Positions 11,655 to 22,742 are shown, counted from the first letter of the stretch. The stretch: DNA of 64,000 bases from Beroe ovata (GCA_946803715.1 CAMPET010000033.1:144881-208880); one strand, 5' to 3'. The notes: generated by a model not told the origin, from the sequence alone. A program made the numbers and translations.

Positions 11655-14600
11655 GACGACAGATCACTATTCACACTGGTATGACAACAAGTCTTGTGGT
11701 GGTGGACGTATCAACTCGGGGAACCTGAAAGGTATGTTTAATAGATTCGCAGATCATGTACATTGTGCATTGTACATACAATGTATTCACTATACAATGT
11801 ACATTGAACACGCTATTTTCACAGTGTAAAGGCAATGTATACGCAATGTACAGTGTACACTATACATTTTGTCAGCTCATTCGCTTCCTCTTTCCTACAA
11901 GTCCTATCCTAAATCTCCCCCCCCCCTCAGATAACATGCTGGGTAATATAGATGTACCCAGTTTATACACGACCGTCACACCCAAGTCTTTCATTCCACC
12001 GTCACCTCTCAGAACAAAACAGTTTGTCATGCCCCTCAAACTGCAACAGGTAAGAAGGAAAAGAACTGGTCTTATGCGATTACGATATTTCTAGAAATTT
12101 TCCATTGAAAGTTCCTTGATCAGGGGGCTGGCAAGCCCCCCGCGGCATCTGTAGGGAATGTTGACCGTGCGAGCAAAAAGGGCCCGAAGGGCCGACTTGG
12201 TGAGCTTTGTGCGTTTATCTAACGCGCGAAAAGCTGCGGCGCTTGCCAGACCCTACTATATGTTTTTACGGATTCGCCAAATTTCGAGTATCAATAACAC
12301 CACTTCTATATATCCGATTGTTATGAAACTTTGTTTTCCGTCCATTTGGGCCATGTAGTGGCGGCAACCAAAGTTTCAAGTCAATCGGATGAAAAATGGC
12401 GAAGTTATAGCGACTTGAAATCGCCGAAATCGAGGGTGTTTGTCGTTTTTTAACACAAAAGTGTACCCTCTTTGAATGTACATATCTTCTAAACCAAAGG
12501 AGGTACATCAAATGTCGACACAGCGTTGGAAAGAAGAAGGATAGGGCTTTTCAAAAATGACGATCAAAATGAAAATATGATACTACTATGACATGTCCTT
12601 GTGGCCTTAAACTAGGGGTATTGGGTAACCGTAAAGTCCGTGCTAAAACGTCCCCCCTCATCATTCAGTTGATGAGGGGATTACCACACATGTAGTCGAC
12701 CTGGTTCCACAGGAGCTGCCGCCCGAAAAGATTGGCCGTTATCCGGCCGGGGATCTGTACAAAGTTGAGAATCAGGAAAGGCAAGGGGTCCATCCACTCA
12801 AATACTGCCTCCTTTCCCCTCACCATAACACCAACTCTCTCCGTGACAACTCCCAGCTGAAATTTCACGAGACTCTGTAGAATTAGAGCAATCTCCCGGA
12901 GAAGCCAGTATGTCTCTGTTAAACTTGGTCTAATGACTGGGCAGGTGTAATCCTTGTCCAGGAGGTGTTTTGACAGTTCCCCTATCACATTATCCTCGCG
13001 GGTAAAGAGAATGTGACTCGTCTGCACCCTGGGGTTGCACTCCAGCGGATAGGGAAGACCGTCTGAGGGCGAGCACATGAAGTCAAACGTGAGAAATCCG
13101 GTGAGGGGTTCATCGTACTTGTCAAGGAAATCCCTCACCCAGGCGTCCAGCTCGGGTCTGTTGATGGAGTTTTGCCACATCCTATCGACAGTTTGGTCGC
13201 ACGTGTTGTGAGCTATGATACGGCTGTCCACCACCAGGGTACAGCTACATGACTCTGGCGGGACAAGCTCATCCTGCAGGATAAACTGTCTGCTCTCCGA
13301 TATCTGTTTCCGCTCTACGAACCGTTCAAACTGTTCCACGTCTCTCGGTACCCGGATATCGACTCTGTCAGCCTGTACATACTGCAGCGGTTTCAGAATG
13401 AACTTCTTGTTAGGGTGGGAGGAAACCAACTCACGGAGCTCTCCCTCACTCTTGATCAACTTACTGTGGGGAGCTCGGACACCAAGCTCATGCATCTTGG
13501 CGTTGAATGTCATCTTGTTATCAAGCAGACTGTACGTCTCTGTCTCGAAAGCCAGTATCCTGCAGTTTGGGAGCCGGCTCTCTATAATCTTGTTAGCCCT
13601 CGCATCTACCGGTGTGTAGCGGGGTTCAATTTGCATGATGATGTCCGGTTTCTCTGTCGATACGATCTCCAGGACCTGCTCGATGTAGAGCTGCTCTGTT
13701 TCAGGGGTCAGGGGTGCAGTGATGGTGTAGTACTTGTCACAGTAGATGGACCAACCGGAACAACACGTTATATAGAAACCACTCCCTACTGTTACCGTAC
13801 GGTAACCCTTATCCTTGAAAAGACGAATGTAGTGCAGGGATTTAGACTTGCTGGCGGCAAATATCACCACACAAGGCGCCACCGGCCCGGCTGACCCCTT
13901 CCTGAGTACAGTGGCTTTGTAGAGATGGCTCACCAGGAGCCACGGAGCACAGAACACAAAGCATGGAATACTCATGATAAAGAAATAGGTCAGAGTGATC
14001 ACTGATCTAACGAACATCGTGACTTTGGCCCAAGACATCTCTCAAATGACTTCCTACTGTTTGGGGGTAAAAAAATAATAAGATGGTGAAAAGTAATTGA
14101 AAAAGTGAGAACAAAAATATGATTATAAAACTAAAATAAAGCTAAAATAAGAAAGAACCGTGATGCGATATCGATTTACAAATCGAATCAGCCCTCCAAA
14201 TCAGATTAAAAAATTTATTTCAGCATGAGTACCAACAAGGATTTCAATAAATTTATCTCGAGAGGAGGGACTCAATTTGAGTAAAATAAGAAAGAACCGT
14301 GAGCGATATCGGATGTGCAAGCCTTTGATATGCATATGTGTGAGGGGCTTGAATATGTACCTATCAAGGGGCTGGCAAGCCCCTCGTCAGACTGCCGCCA
14401 CCTCACTAGAAAAAGCTACAGTGTTTCTACACGTGATGTGGCGGCAGTCTGACGTATATGCCGCGTTCTTTTTCATATCACAGCCTTTAGAATAAAGAAC
14501 GCACAGATGCTGCGGACTTCAACAACCAAATCTCATTTGGTTTTGTGAAAAAAAAGTTGATATAATACTGCTGTTTTTGCAGTTGGAACCGCAAAAGAAA

Positions 14601-15160
14601 CCAATAGGAAACTCTGACCTGACAGTCACGTTCGTACACAGAAAAATGAGCGAGAACAGCGGAACCATCAAGAACAGTTGCAGTAAAACCACAGGGTCAG
14701 TCGCGTGTTGACACCACTTTCCCTCATGTTGACACCAGTTCTCTTGTTGACACCACCATTGTATATTTGATTAACAGTAAATGTGAGACCCAATGAACAG
14801 ACCTCGCTTGACACCACTTCCTTACGATTTATGAGATTCATGACACCACATTTGACACCCCCTCTTCCCACACACATTTGACACCCCCTCTCCCTCCGCA
14901 GGACGTCTACAACCACCGCGCCTCCTCCTCCTCCCCCTCCCGGCATCCCCAACTCCTCATCCTCATCCTCTTCCTCTTCCACGAAACCCTCACAGAAATC
15001 CACCGGATACACCAAACAGAAAACACCCCCACAACAACCTCAGCAACCAGGGTATCCTGATCCTACGGAAAACGCACCTGTCGCCTTTATAAACCGTCTT
15101 GCAGAGATGACGTCACACCAGGTAGACACTGTCAGATTAGAGAAGAGTAAACGAGGCAAG
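11655..15160 (+). CDS. Unrecognised multi-exon gene, four internal exons
   Basis: Four exons with GT-AG borders and agreeing phases: 11655-11731, 11931-12049, 14583-14695 and 14902-15160. They read DHYSHWYDNKSCGGGRINSG, then a stretch with PSLYTTVTPKSFIPPSPLRT, then LEPQKKPIGNSDLTVTFVHR, then a Pro run, a Ser run and a Gln/Pro linker, ending in a conserved-looking block (APVAFINRLAEMTSHQVDTV and RLEKSKRGK). The mix of low-complexity linker and short conserved blocks suggests a nuclear or regulatory protein, but I do not recognise the family. The phase of the first exon requires an upstream exon, and the last ends at a GT donor, so both ends are missing. Its largest intron (12050-14582) contains the ATP-grasp gene on the opposite strand. 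Confidence 0.7.
12121..12254. repeat. Dispersed repeat, copy 2 (longest)
   Basis: This copy starts with the same GGGGCTGGCAAGCCCCCCGC block as copy 1, continues through GAATGTTGACCGTGCGAGCA, and extends past GGGCCCGAAGGGCC to GCGCTTGCCAGACCCT. The end (GCTTGCCAG) is the reverse complement of the start (CTGGCAAGC), so the unit has short inverted termini, as a small non-autonomous element would. Confidence 0.7.
12654..12679 (-). terminator. 9-bp perfect hairpin around the ATP-grasp stop codon
   Basis: CCCCTCATC and GATGAGGGG flank an 8-base loop, and the TGA stop of the ATP-grasp gene (12665-12667) lies inside that loop. In the transcript this would form a compact GC-rich stem. It resembles an intrinsic-terminator stem, but no clear U run follows. 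A structured 3' element in mRNA is an equal possibility. Confidence 0.4.
12665..14038 (-). CDS. Intronless MysC-like ATP-grasp ligase, membrane-anchored
   Basis: A complete 457-codon single-exon gene. Residues 9-42 form a hydrophobic N-terminal segment (SVITLTYFFIMSIPCFVFCA). A Rossmann-like start follows (PCVVIFAASKSKSLHYIRLF), then an ATP-grasp domain with the nucleotide-binding KFILKPL (Lys about 216), the hinge-like ILQDELVPPES, and the metal-binding FDFM...LECNPR (Glu about 333, Asn about 335). From memory this order, including the N-terminal membrane segment, matches the cyanobacterial and cnidarian ATP-grasp enzyme of mycosporine synthesis (MysC), which joins an amino acid to 4-deoxygadusol. 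Other amino-acid ligases share the fold, so the substrate is inference. It lies inside an intron of the plus-strand gene at 11655-15160 and lacks introns, unlike its neighbours, which hints at retroposition or transfer. Confidence 0.75.
   Translation of the reverse strand: MSWAKVTMFVRSVITLTYFFIMSIPCFVFCAPWLLVSHLYKATVLRKGSAGPVAPCVVIFAASKSKSLHYIRLFKDKGYRTVTVGSGFYITCCSGWSIYCDKYYTITAPLTPETEQLYIEQVLEIVSTEKPDIIMQIEPRYTPVDARANKIIESRLPNCRILAFETETYSLLDNKMTFNAKMHELGVRAPHSKLIKSEGELRELVSSHPNKKFILKPLQYVQADRVDIRVPRDVEQFERFVERKQISESRQFILQDELVPPESCSCTLVVDSRIIAHNTCDQTVDRMWQNSINRPELDAWVRDFLDKYDEPLTGFLTFDFMCSPSDGLPYPLECNPRVQTSHILFTREDNVIGELSKHLLDKDYTCPVIRPSLTETYWLLREIALILQSLVKFQLGVVTERVGVMVRGKEAVFEWMDPLPFLILNFVQIPGRITANLFGRQLLWNQVDYMCGNPLIN
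14365..14454. repeat. Repeat copy 3 fused to a 17-bp perfect hairpin
   Basis: CAAGGGGCTGGCAAGCCCCT (14365-14384) is the shared start of the dispersed repeat. It is followed directly by CGTCAGACTGCCGCCAC (14385-14401), whose exact reverse complement lies at 14438-14454 with a 36-base loop. The loop itself has AGAAA...TTTCT pairing. The fold is about 70 bases with a 17-bp perfect stem, which fits a palindromic mobile element or a microRNA-type precursor. Confidence 0.6.
14700..14896. repeat. TTGACACCAC-type short repeats in an intron
   Basis: The intron between the exons ending at 14695 and starting at 14902 contains at least six TTGACACC motifs spaced irregularly. They are the reverse complement of the GGTGTCAA core seen at 7.4 and 40.2 kb. 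They run up to the polypyrimidine tract of the next exon. Confidence 0.55.
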
Positions 15161-15809
15161 GTTAGAACTAGGGTTAGTTGATGGTATCTTATGACCCAAA
15201 AATAGGGCGGCGGGATGTCTATACTTTGTAATTGGGATTGTAAATATGCATTATGCGCAGATGTTTGTAATCCTGTTCAAGAGAAGAATTCAGAAATCAT
15301 GGGTGTAGCTTCGAATCGTGAAAAATTTGGTTATCAAAATTATTCGAGTATAATCATAAAATCGTTTGAGTCAAGAAAATCTTGATGTAGGTATCTGGTA
15401 TATTCGTCTGAAATTAAAGATAGAAGTAGGATTCATAAAAGTCGATTTAGATAATTTTATTTGATTTCCGGGATTTTTCAATTTCGCTCTTATAAATAAT
15501 GTGAAGTGATATTTTTGATGACCAGTCGCATCGACGTCATTGTAGCCTCTTTCCATGATACTTTTGCGGTTAAGCTAGATTAAGTTGGAAGCAGCTGTGT
15601 AAGTACTTGAATAATGTGTACATTTCAAACTTATTTAACATATTATTTTGAATGAAAATACAATTCCGTGGTCAGAATATATAAGTTCAAGGTTAGACGA
15701 GATAAATGGAAATTAAAATTTAATTGTCTTAAAAAGAGAAGCCTTTACAATCCATCAATTCTAAGGAAAGATCAAATTCTTGGCGATGAGTAATGAAACC
15801 ATTCCATTA

Positions 15810-17707
15810 TCACTCCATAGTATCAATAAACTTGAGTCCCGTGTCGGCAAAGACTTCTTGAGTTTTCTGGTCGAACTTCTCAGCAATTTCTGGGCTAAAC
15901 CAGTTTTTCCAATCTCCCACAGTCCCTTTTCTCATGAACGGAGCTTGCCCATCTTTCCGATGTTGACCCTATAGGTTGGTTAGTTCATTGATATATTTCT
16001 AGGGTACATTTCAGTCGTTAAATTTGGTAGTGATATTCATAACACAGCAGCTAACCGTCTGATTTTCCGGCTTTAGATCTTTCTTCATGGAGTTGAACGA
16101 ACTGAGTGATAGAGCTTGTACTGCTTGTTCCTCCGTTAGATGTGGTAGTTTACAGAAGTCGTTGACTTTCTTCACAGCTGACAGGGATAATTCAATACGC
16201 GTCAATTTGTTTTACGAGGGTCTTTATTGATATTCATTCAAAAAATGTCATCCTCGAAGTTTCTAATATTTGTTTTCTCAATTCAGCTGGAATCGCGGTT
16301 ACACTTATTCCCAGCGTTCCCCAATTCCTCATTTTACTATCCTCATTTACCTGCAATACCGTCCAAATGCATGTCCTCATACTGCATGAAAATCATGTCT
16401 AGATTCCGGGAGTTATCGTAATGGTCCTTCACATGTTTCCACCAGTCTCCACTCTCCACCTGAATTATTATAGTTGTGACCCCGTTGTGACACCATGGTG
16501 TAAGTACTCAGTCAGTAACACCATGGTGTCAGTCAGTAACACTATGGTTTCAGTTGGTAACACCATGGTGTCACTTCATGACTCTGACACTCTGTTATTA
16601 AAGCTCTGACACTTGCAGCATTAATTGAGCATGACATAGGTCATTACCCAGCTTCGATCATGAGGTAGGTATTAGGGCCATGGACCATGGTATGTACCTT
16701 TCCCTCAAGGAAGAGTTGGCTGAACTCAAGGAACTCTCCGTCATATTCGAACTCTTTGATACCCTTGCAATGATTGTACAAACTCACACATACGTCCTTG
16801 GGGTTCCTGGGGTGTTCGGGTTTGTAATTTGATACACCGAAATTTCAGTGGAAATTTCAGTGGAACTTTTTTTGCTTTTCCGCGGAATTGTGTGCATCGG
16901 CCTATGATCCCTAAATTTTGTGGTTGTTGCACCTTTCTATTTACTCTCCATATAATTCCCATTCCAAAAACTTAATTTTCATTGCAAACAACCATTGTGT
17001 GCCAAATTTAAACTAAATTCACCTCACTACGTAGATGTATCTGCAGGGCACATCTTTGTCCTGAGCTATCATGTGATACGGGGAATGCGTCTTGAAATAT
17101 CGGGGACTGATCATGGCATCCAAATCAAAATCAGGGTCGATAAGATTGATTGTTTCCAGCCAGGGCAGTTTTTGAGCTAGCGTCTGAGAGAGAGAGAGGC
17201 ACAGGATACTTATTGTGCAATTTATCATTTTTAGATAGCGATTGATCGGTCCCGTCATAGAATTCACAGTAGATATGATAAATTGCCCGCCTACCAGTTT
17301 GGGGTCCTGTAGATGTCCTGTACCATGGACAGCATGTAGGCTCTGTATCAATTTCTGTGTCCACGTCGTCCCATTCTTGGGGAACGTTGTGATAACTACG
17401 TCACTCTCACGCAACTTGAACGCAGCAATCATGTCTATGATCTCCTCCTTAAATAGGTGTTAGCTCATTTCACAATTCACGGAAGGTATGTACTATGTAT
17501 GCAGTGGTAGGTATGAATTTATTAGGAAGGTGAATGATCGTGCCATCTTACCGTTATAAAGGGAGGGAAGATCTCTCCTCTAATATAGCTATGATTAAAT
17601 GGGAGTTCCAATTCACCAAAAACTCTTCTGCCACTATTTAGTTGAGCCATTCTATCCAAACTGTAGTAGGGAAAATTGGGTTCAAATTTGGATCTTTTCG
17701 ATTTCAT
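15810..17707 (-). CDS. Cytosolic sulfotransferase (SULT family), seven exons
   Basis: Seven exons joined in consistent phase (17552-17707, 17268-17447, 17023-17183, 16698-16806, 16360-16459, 16056-16177, 15810-15968) give 328 residues, close to the usual 290-300. The enzyme transfers sulfate from PAPS to a hydroxyl or amine of a small molecule in the cytosol. Diagnostic motifs are the 5'-phosphosulfate loop TTFPKNGTTW (residues 72-81), the catalytic FKTH (His about 145), IYVVRNPKDV for the 3'-phosphate, YEDM near residue 230, and the C-terminal RKGTVGDWKN (289-298). All key residues are present, so it looks functional. The start at MKSKRSKF is the first ATG of exon 1. The linker after YEDM is several residues shorter than in vertebrate SULTs. 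The substrate cannot be deduced. Confidence 0.92.
16476..16580. repeat. Tandem palindromic repeat, AACACCATGGTGT unit
   Basis: Four spaced copies of the near-palindrome (A)ACACCATGGTGT separated by CAGTCAGT-like spacers. It sits just upstream of exon 5, in intron 4 of the sulfotransferase gene. The GGTGT core links it to the other repeats in the window. Confidence 0.7.
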
Positions 17708-17709
17708 AA

Positions 17710-18910
17710 TATCGGAAAATAACAAGATGTGATATTGAAGTTCAACATTCAAGGAAATGCTATCAAACAATTATTCCAAATTCTGAATTTGTCATAGGAT
17801 ATGGATTTGTGAACCTCAACCACAGACTGAAATTCGATTAGCTCTGAGGTGAAGTAAGCAGAGAGTTGAGTTACATCACCTTGATTCATTCACCTTTATT
17901 GGTACCTACTGCAGATATGAAAAATGGATTAATGGAATCAAACTGTTCTAGATACAAAATGGAAATGGGCTTTTCCTACAAGTACAAGCGATTTCCTTTT
18001 TCTTTCCTATTTTACCGAGGAGCTCAGAGCTGGAATGTGCATGCAAATCACATACTTAAGCTCATTCTTATCCAACGCGATATATTCTGACGAGAGGAAA
18101 GTTGTCAATGCTTACAGCAATGCGCGGCACAGATGAGAAGCCCAAGTATACTTGATCGACAACACAATTTACTTATCTGACGTTTTTCATGCTAGATTCA
18201 ATTCGGGTAGATTCCATTCATGTCAAAGTAAAGTATCTTGCTTTGTAGGATTTATTAGTATTACTGATATACTGATCAGATCACGCGCGCACAAAAGCCG
18301 CGCCGCGCGATTTCATGGATTTGGGTTACGCAGCGCGCGGTATTGCGGTAATACCTTCATAAATAGTTTGTGCCTGGCGATGCTCATGCTTGGCGAATGG
18401 CGATGCCATGCCATGCTAGTCAGTTGACGCGATCAAGCTGGCAACGCGCAAATTAATGGAATTCTCGACAGGATATATCATTTTTAGACAATACACATGG
18501 CATGGTTACATTGTTTATTTAATTTTAGTTATTCGATTGTAGAAATTAATTAGCATTTACTAGCAATTAGCATTTACTAGGTTTGCTGACATTTGACAAA
18601 TAAAAGGATTTCATAATTATGAATTTATGAAGTCTTTCAGCTTTGTAGTAGAATATAGGTCCAATGATTAAATTGTAATATCTTTACTTTCTTCTTACTT
18701 ACATCTTGCATCTCAAATATCACACTTGAACTTGAAGCATACCACAGTTGGTAGTCCACAGTTGGGCCAACTGTCAGTTGGCTGCATCAATAATTCTTCC
18801 CAATCAGGTTTATTACAAATCGTCCTTTGATTGTAGGATTTCTCCCTGCCCTTGCTGGCGGGATTTATCCATCGGGCAGAAGTACAATTGCAAGGTGCTG
18901 ACGGTAGGGA
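17710..18910. other. Interval without a supported gene
   Basis: Upstream flank of the sulfotransferase. I see only short open frames. A GC-rich patch at about 18289-18340 (GCGCGCACAAAAGCCGCGCC and GGGTTACGCAGCGCGCGG) resembles the ends of the MITE-like element at 49.5 kb but is too short to call. Confidence 0.4.
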
Positions 18911-18914
18911 AAGC

Positions 18915-19300
18915 CCTACAATCCTTTGACATCTCTTGAGTCCATCACATCTACATGATCTTCAAACTTTCCACCATATGGAAGCAGTATCCTGTAGCTG
19001 ATATCTCTGTGAGCCATGGAGAAGCACTCGCCACTCTTAGTGAACTGGTTATTCCAATAAGCTCTTCTTCAGGATCCATAGGTATCCACTTCTTTAATTG
19101 TGTCACTTCCAGCTATAAATTGCAAAGTTTGAGAACCTTGTGCTTTATCTGCCCAGTCTATTACCAAGTTCTCTATCACACATGAACCATCAAAGCTTAT
19201 CTGTAATACAGATTCTTTATCCATGAATTGCTATCTCTGCAGCTTTGCCATTAGCTTTCCTCATCCCAATCCATTCTGACTATCTCCATTCGAAGTGACA
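18915..19300 (-). pseudogene. Relic of the discoidin-like C-terminal domain of the 32-38 kb secreted family
   Basis: Read on the minus strand, the segment gives pieces such as ISFDGSCVIENLVIDWADKA, GSQTLQFIAGSD and ISATGYCFHMVESLKIM. These line up with IALDGMCVLEDVQIDW, HSVQYLVGGE and GITATGHCFTMKEVMKMK in the intact gene at 32091-34781. The frame changes and stop codons interrupt it, and only the last domain is represented, so it is a truncated, decayed copy. Its strand is opposite to the two intact genes 13-19 kb away, so the family has moved or been rearranged locally. I found no signal peptide or transglutaminase-like part next to it. Confidence 0.7.
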
Positions 19301-19792
19301 GGCATGAACACATGACTGTGTTAGGATATTGTTGCGATGTTATTCGTAGAGATATTTATTTATTTTATTTGATATGATTAGGATTGTATGATGAGAGTAG
19401 AGCTTACCATAAATTCGAATATTGTCGATTTGTAATTTGTATCATTCTCAATTCCTCTGTAGGTACTCATCCCTACACGTTCTTTTGATGTTTTCCCTCA
19501 TCCTGAATGATTAGAGAGTAAGTTTAAAACGTTTAAGCGATACAATTGACATTAAGTCAGAAGCTTTCGAAAATCATTGATTATCATCGTCAGCTAACAT
19601 TTGATCTTCCACTGCTCCCACTATCAATTGTGAAGATGTTATATCATCTAGCTCATGATACAAAAATCGCAATGTGGTGTAACACGCTGAATAGTCATTA
19701 GTCCTCGCCCTCTATAAAATACTGGTGGCTTGGAAGATACTTCAGGATATACTTATCTATTAATGGGCGGTAAAAGGGTCATAAGATTTGTA

Positions 19793-20160
19793 ATTGTGTC
19801 CATTGTGTCCATCAATAAGAAAATTTCTAATGCACGTCTACTGCACGTCCATTGGACGTCCATTAGACACTCCACTCATTATGAAAATTTGGTATTTTCG
19901 TCCATTGTACACCAGTGGACATAATGGACACAATTTGTGCATTTTCGATGTCTAATGGACATGTTCAATGGACACAATGGACATCGATCTTGTGCATCTG
20001 GGTGGACACAATGGACACATCTACAAATCTGCCCTTGTTGATGGACATCAAACTGGTATTTTAGTCTAATGGACACAATGGACAAATATTGACCAATAAA
20101 CACAATGGACATAGTGTGTCCAATAAACAGTGTGAAATGTGACCCAACAGTGGGGTGTAC
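19793..20160. repeat. Inverted minisatellite, TGTCCATTG / CAATGGACA
   Basis: The left part contains direct copies of GTGTCCATTGTGTCCAT; the right part contains many copies of the reverse complement, ATGGACACAATGGACA. The switch of orientation lies at about 19870-19920. The block as a whole could fold into a long imperfect hairpin. Open frames here reflect the stop-free repeat. Confidence 0.75.
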
Positions 20161-21663
20161 ATGGACACCCCAACACACCCACGCCTCTGGTGACCACTGA
20201 CCCGATCCTCAGAGCTTTGATTAGTTTTCATGGAATTAGAATATCCTTTTTACAAGTTGATCTAAGATGAATGAGCATAAGGAATCAAAAACGTTGCAAT
20301 GAACATAACAAACCCCTTGTCACTTGTGCTTGGAAATGCACAAATAATTGCTGCCATGGTTGATGGTACCCTATTTATATAAAGTTAGTCATTGACAGTG
20401 ACATGTGTCCCACTGCCCCTCGCTCGTGTGTGTCTCCAAGTAAAAACTCCATAAGTCCGCTTGCCACATTGGCCAGGCGCCGGTCTAACGCATTGCTTTT
20501 CTTCAGCGGTTAACTGCTGATCATTCCAGACAATCAAGAGCTTGCCTGATTCATTGTTATGCTGCCGGTTGCCATTCAATAGCAAAAACCCTTCATGTTA
20601 TCTCGCACACAAAAGTGACGAATAGTATTTCAAATTCGACTGCAGTGAGTTGAGCCTATTCTTTGAATAGAGTCTAATCCTTGCACTAACCCTCACTCTT
20701 TGGTACCCTATTTTGATAAGATGACAATAATAAACAGGGAGGGGGCTTTTACAGAATTCTTTGTACCAGGTCACATATAGCTTATAGAACGCGTGGAGAT
20801 AAGTATAGTCAGTTTATGAATAGTGTCACTCCCTTATTGTTTGATCTGGAGACGTGCAATGAGTCAGTCTTGCCCCAAAAGCACAATTTTATTTATGTTC
20901 GCGTATCGCGCGAACTCAAAATTATATGGAAGTACAACTTTTCGTCAATCACCTAAGTGCGCGCGCGTACGTACGTATATAATTCTTATGCGGCGCATAT
21001 TGTCAAATCGCGCGCATCAATGATCACAAAACAATGTTTGACTCAAACACGGTTTGAGAGACTTCAGACTTTAGGCACCCTGTCGCAAATGTTATACTCA
21101 TCTGCCACGTGCTATTATTGAGTGAATACCCCACAAATGCAATGTTGAATGATCGATCCTGCACGTGCCATCGTTTTTCTTTCCAGCCACATTTGTCATT
21201 CAGGTACTTGTGTTGAAATATTCAACGTTTTGTGGCCAAATAATCATGTTACGTTTTGTGAATTGTGGTCACGTTTAAATCGGCGGGAATGATATCGTTT
21301 AACATGATGAACCGCATAAGCTGGTGAAAGTATGCACTTCATTCCTCAGCAGAGCTCTAATGCTGCATTGGTTGAAGTGAAAACACGTGACCAGTTGTGT
21401 TATGATTTGATTGGTGGAGGAGAGATGACAGCCACAAGCACCAAACTGCCTAATGATGCGTGCTTGCAAGATTGGGCTGCAGTGGGGTGTTTTGGTAAGC
21501 ACAATCTCATCACCCTGTCCATGTGCGATTCACAAACACGTGTGAAGTAAAACGACTGATGTGGATTTGTGAAGGAGCAAATCATGAGTGCCTCCAGGAG
21601 TCTTATGACCTCGGAGGGCCCCCAGGAGTCTTGATAATATGCAGTACAGTAAAACTCCCTTAC

Positions 21664-21789
21664 CCTCATTGTCACACACAGACACACACACAGACACACA
21701 CAAACACGGTACACATTGACTGCCATCTGTAATGAGGCCCCCTCAGGGTTATTCACTTCCAGAGAGGGCTATACCCGGACCCCCTGTGT

Positions 21790-21821
<32 letters not shown>

Positions 21822-21832
21822 NTATAACTCTA

Positions 21833-21878
<46 letters not shown>

Positions 21879-21884
21879 GAGGAG
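21664..21884. repeat. CA/CACAGA microsatellites with single-N join
   Basis: A CACACAGACACA-type array (21664-21706) is followed by long CA runs interrupted at 21822 by one N. The N inside the array marks an assembly join of uncertain length. Confidence 0.9.
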
Positions 21885-22613
21885 ATGGGAGGATTAATGA
21901 AACAGTGTGTCTGCGCTGCATTAGATAGTTTAATTTCATTGATTGAAAATATTGTGTGAAGAATGATGGAGTCAAATACAAGCTGTCGATGTTTGAAGAG
22001 AGTTTTCAGGTGTTTGTTTTGAAAGTAAAACTCAGTAGTTGTAACAAATTTATCGAACATATCAAAATAAGCTACAAAATCTATGGCTAATTTACTCCAA
22101 ATACAAAAAATATGCATCTTTATACCTCAAGAATATTCCTTTGTTAGCATCTTCCTCATCAGTGACAACGTCTAAAAATTAAACTTTACAAATATACACG
22201 CGATCAGCTACAACCTTAGCATATTCTCTCACCAAACAATCATTATCATATAACATCAAAAACAACGATTTTCAAATAACTTTTGTTAAAATATTCATAA
22301 CAAATACTGACATTCACTCTACTCTCTCTATTGACATTCACTCTGCAATGTCCACCATTTTCAGCGTTTTGTTAAAATACACTCACACTGCAATTTCACA
22401 CTATGTCCACTGAACACCACATGAACTAATCACGACAAGCTGTTATCTCCTTTTCGACACATCTCAGGGCCCGGCAAAGTGTTGGTGCTGAGTTGTTTAA
22501 TTTGTAGTTCCTGAACAAATCATAGAAGTGCAGTGCACTGCATGTATCTTATCCGGTGGTCCCTGTCACCTCTCATTATAGTTCCCACAGGGTGATATTA
22601 TTATCACCCCCAC

Positions 22614-22616
<3 letters not shown>

Positions 22617-22655
<39 letters not shown>

Positions 22656-22742
22656 TTGTTGTTAGAGTGCGATTGATTGGTTTATTTATATATATATANT
22701 GTGTGTGTGTGTGTGTGTGTGTGAGTGTGTGTGTGTGTGTGA
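22617..22742. repeat. GT microsatellite with single-N join
   Basis: GT runs flank a short TATATA tract and one N at 22699. As with the CA array 0.8 kb upstream, the N marks an uncertain repeat length. Confidence 0.9.
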
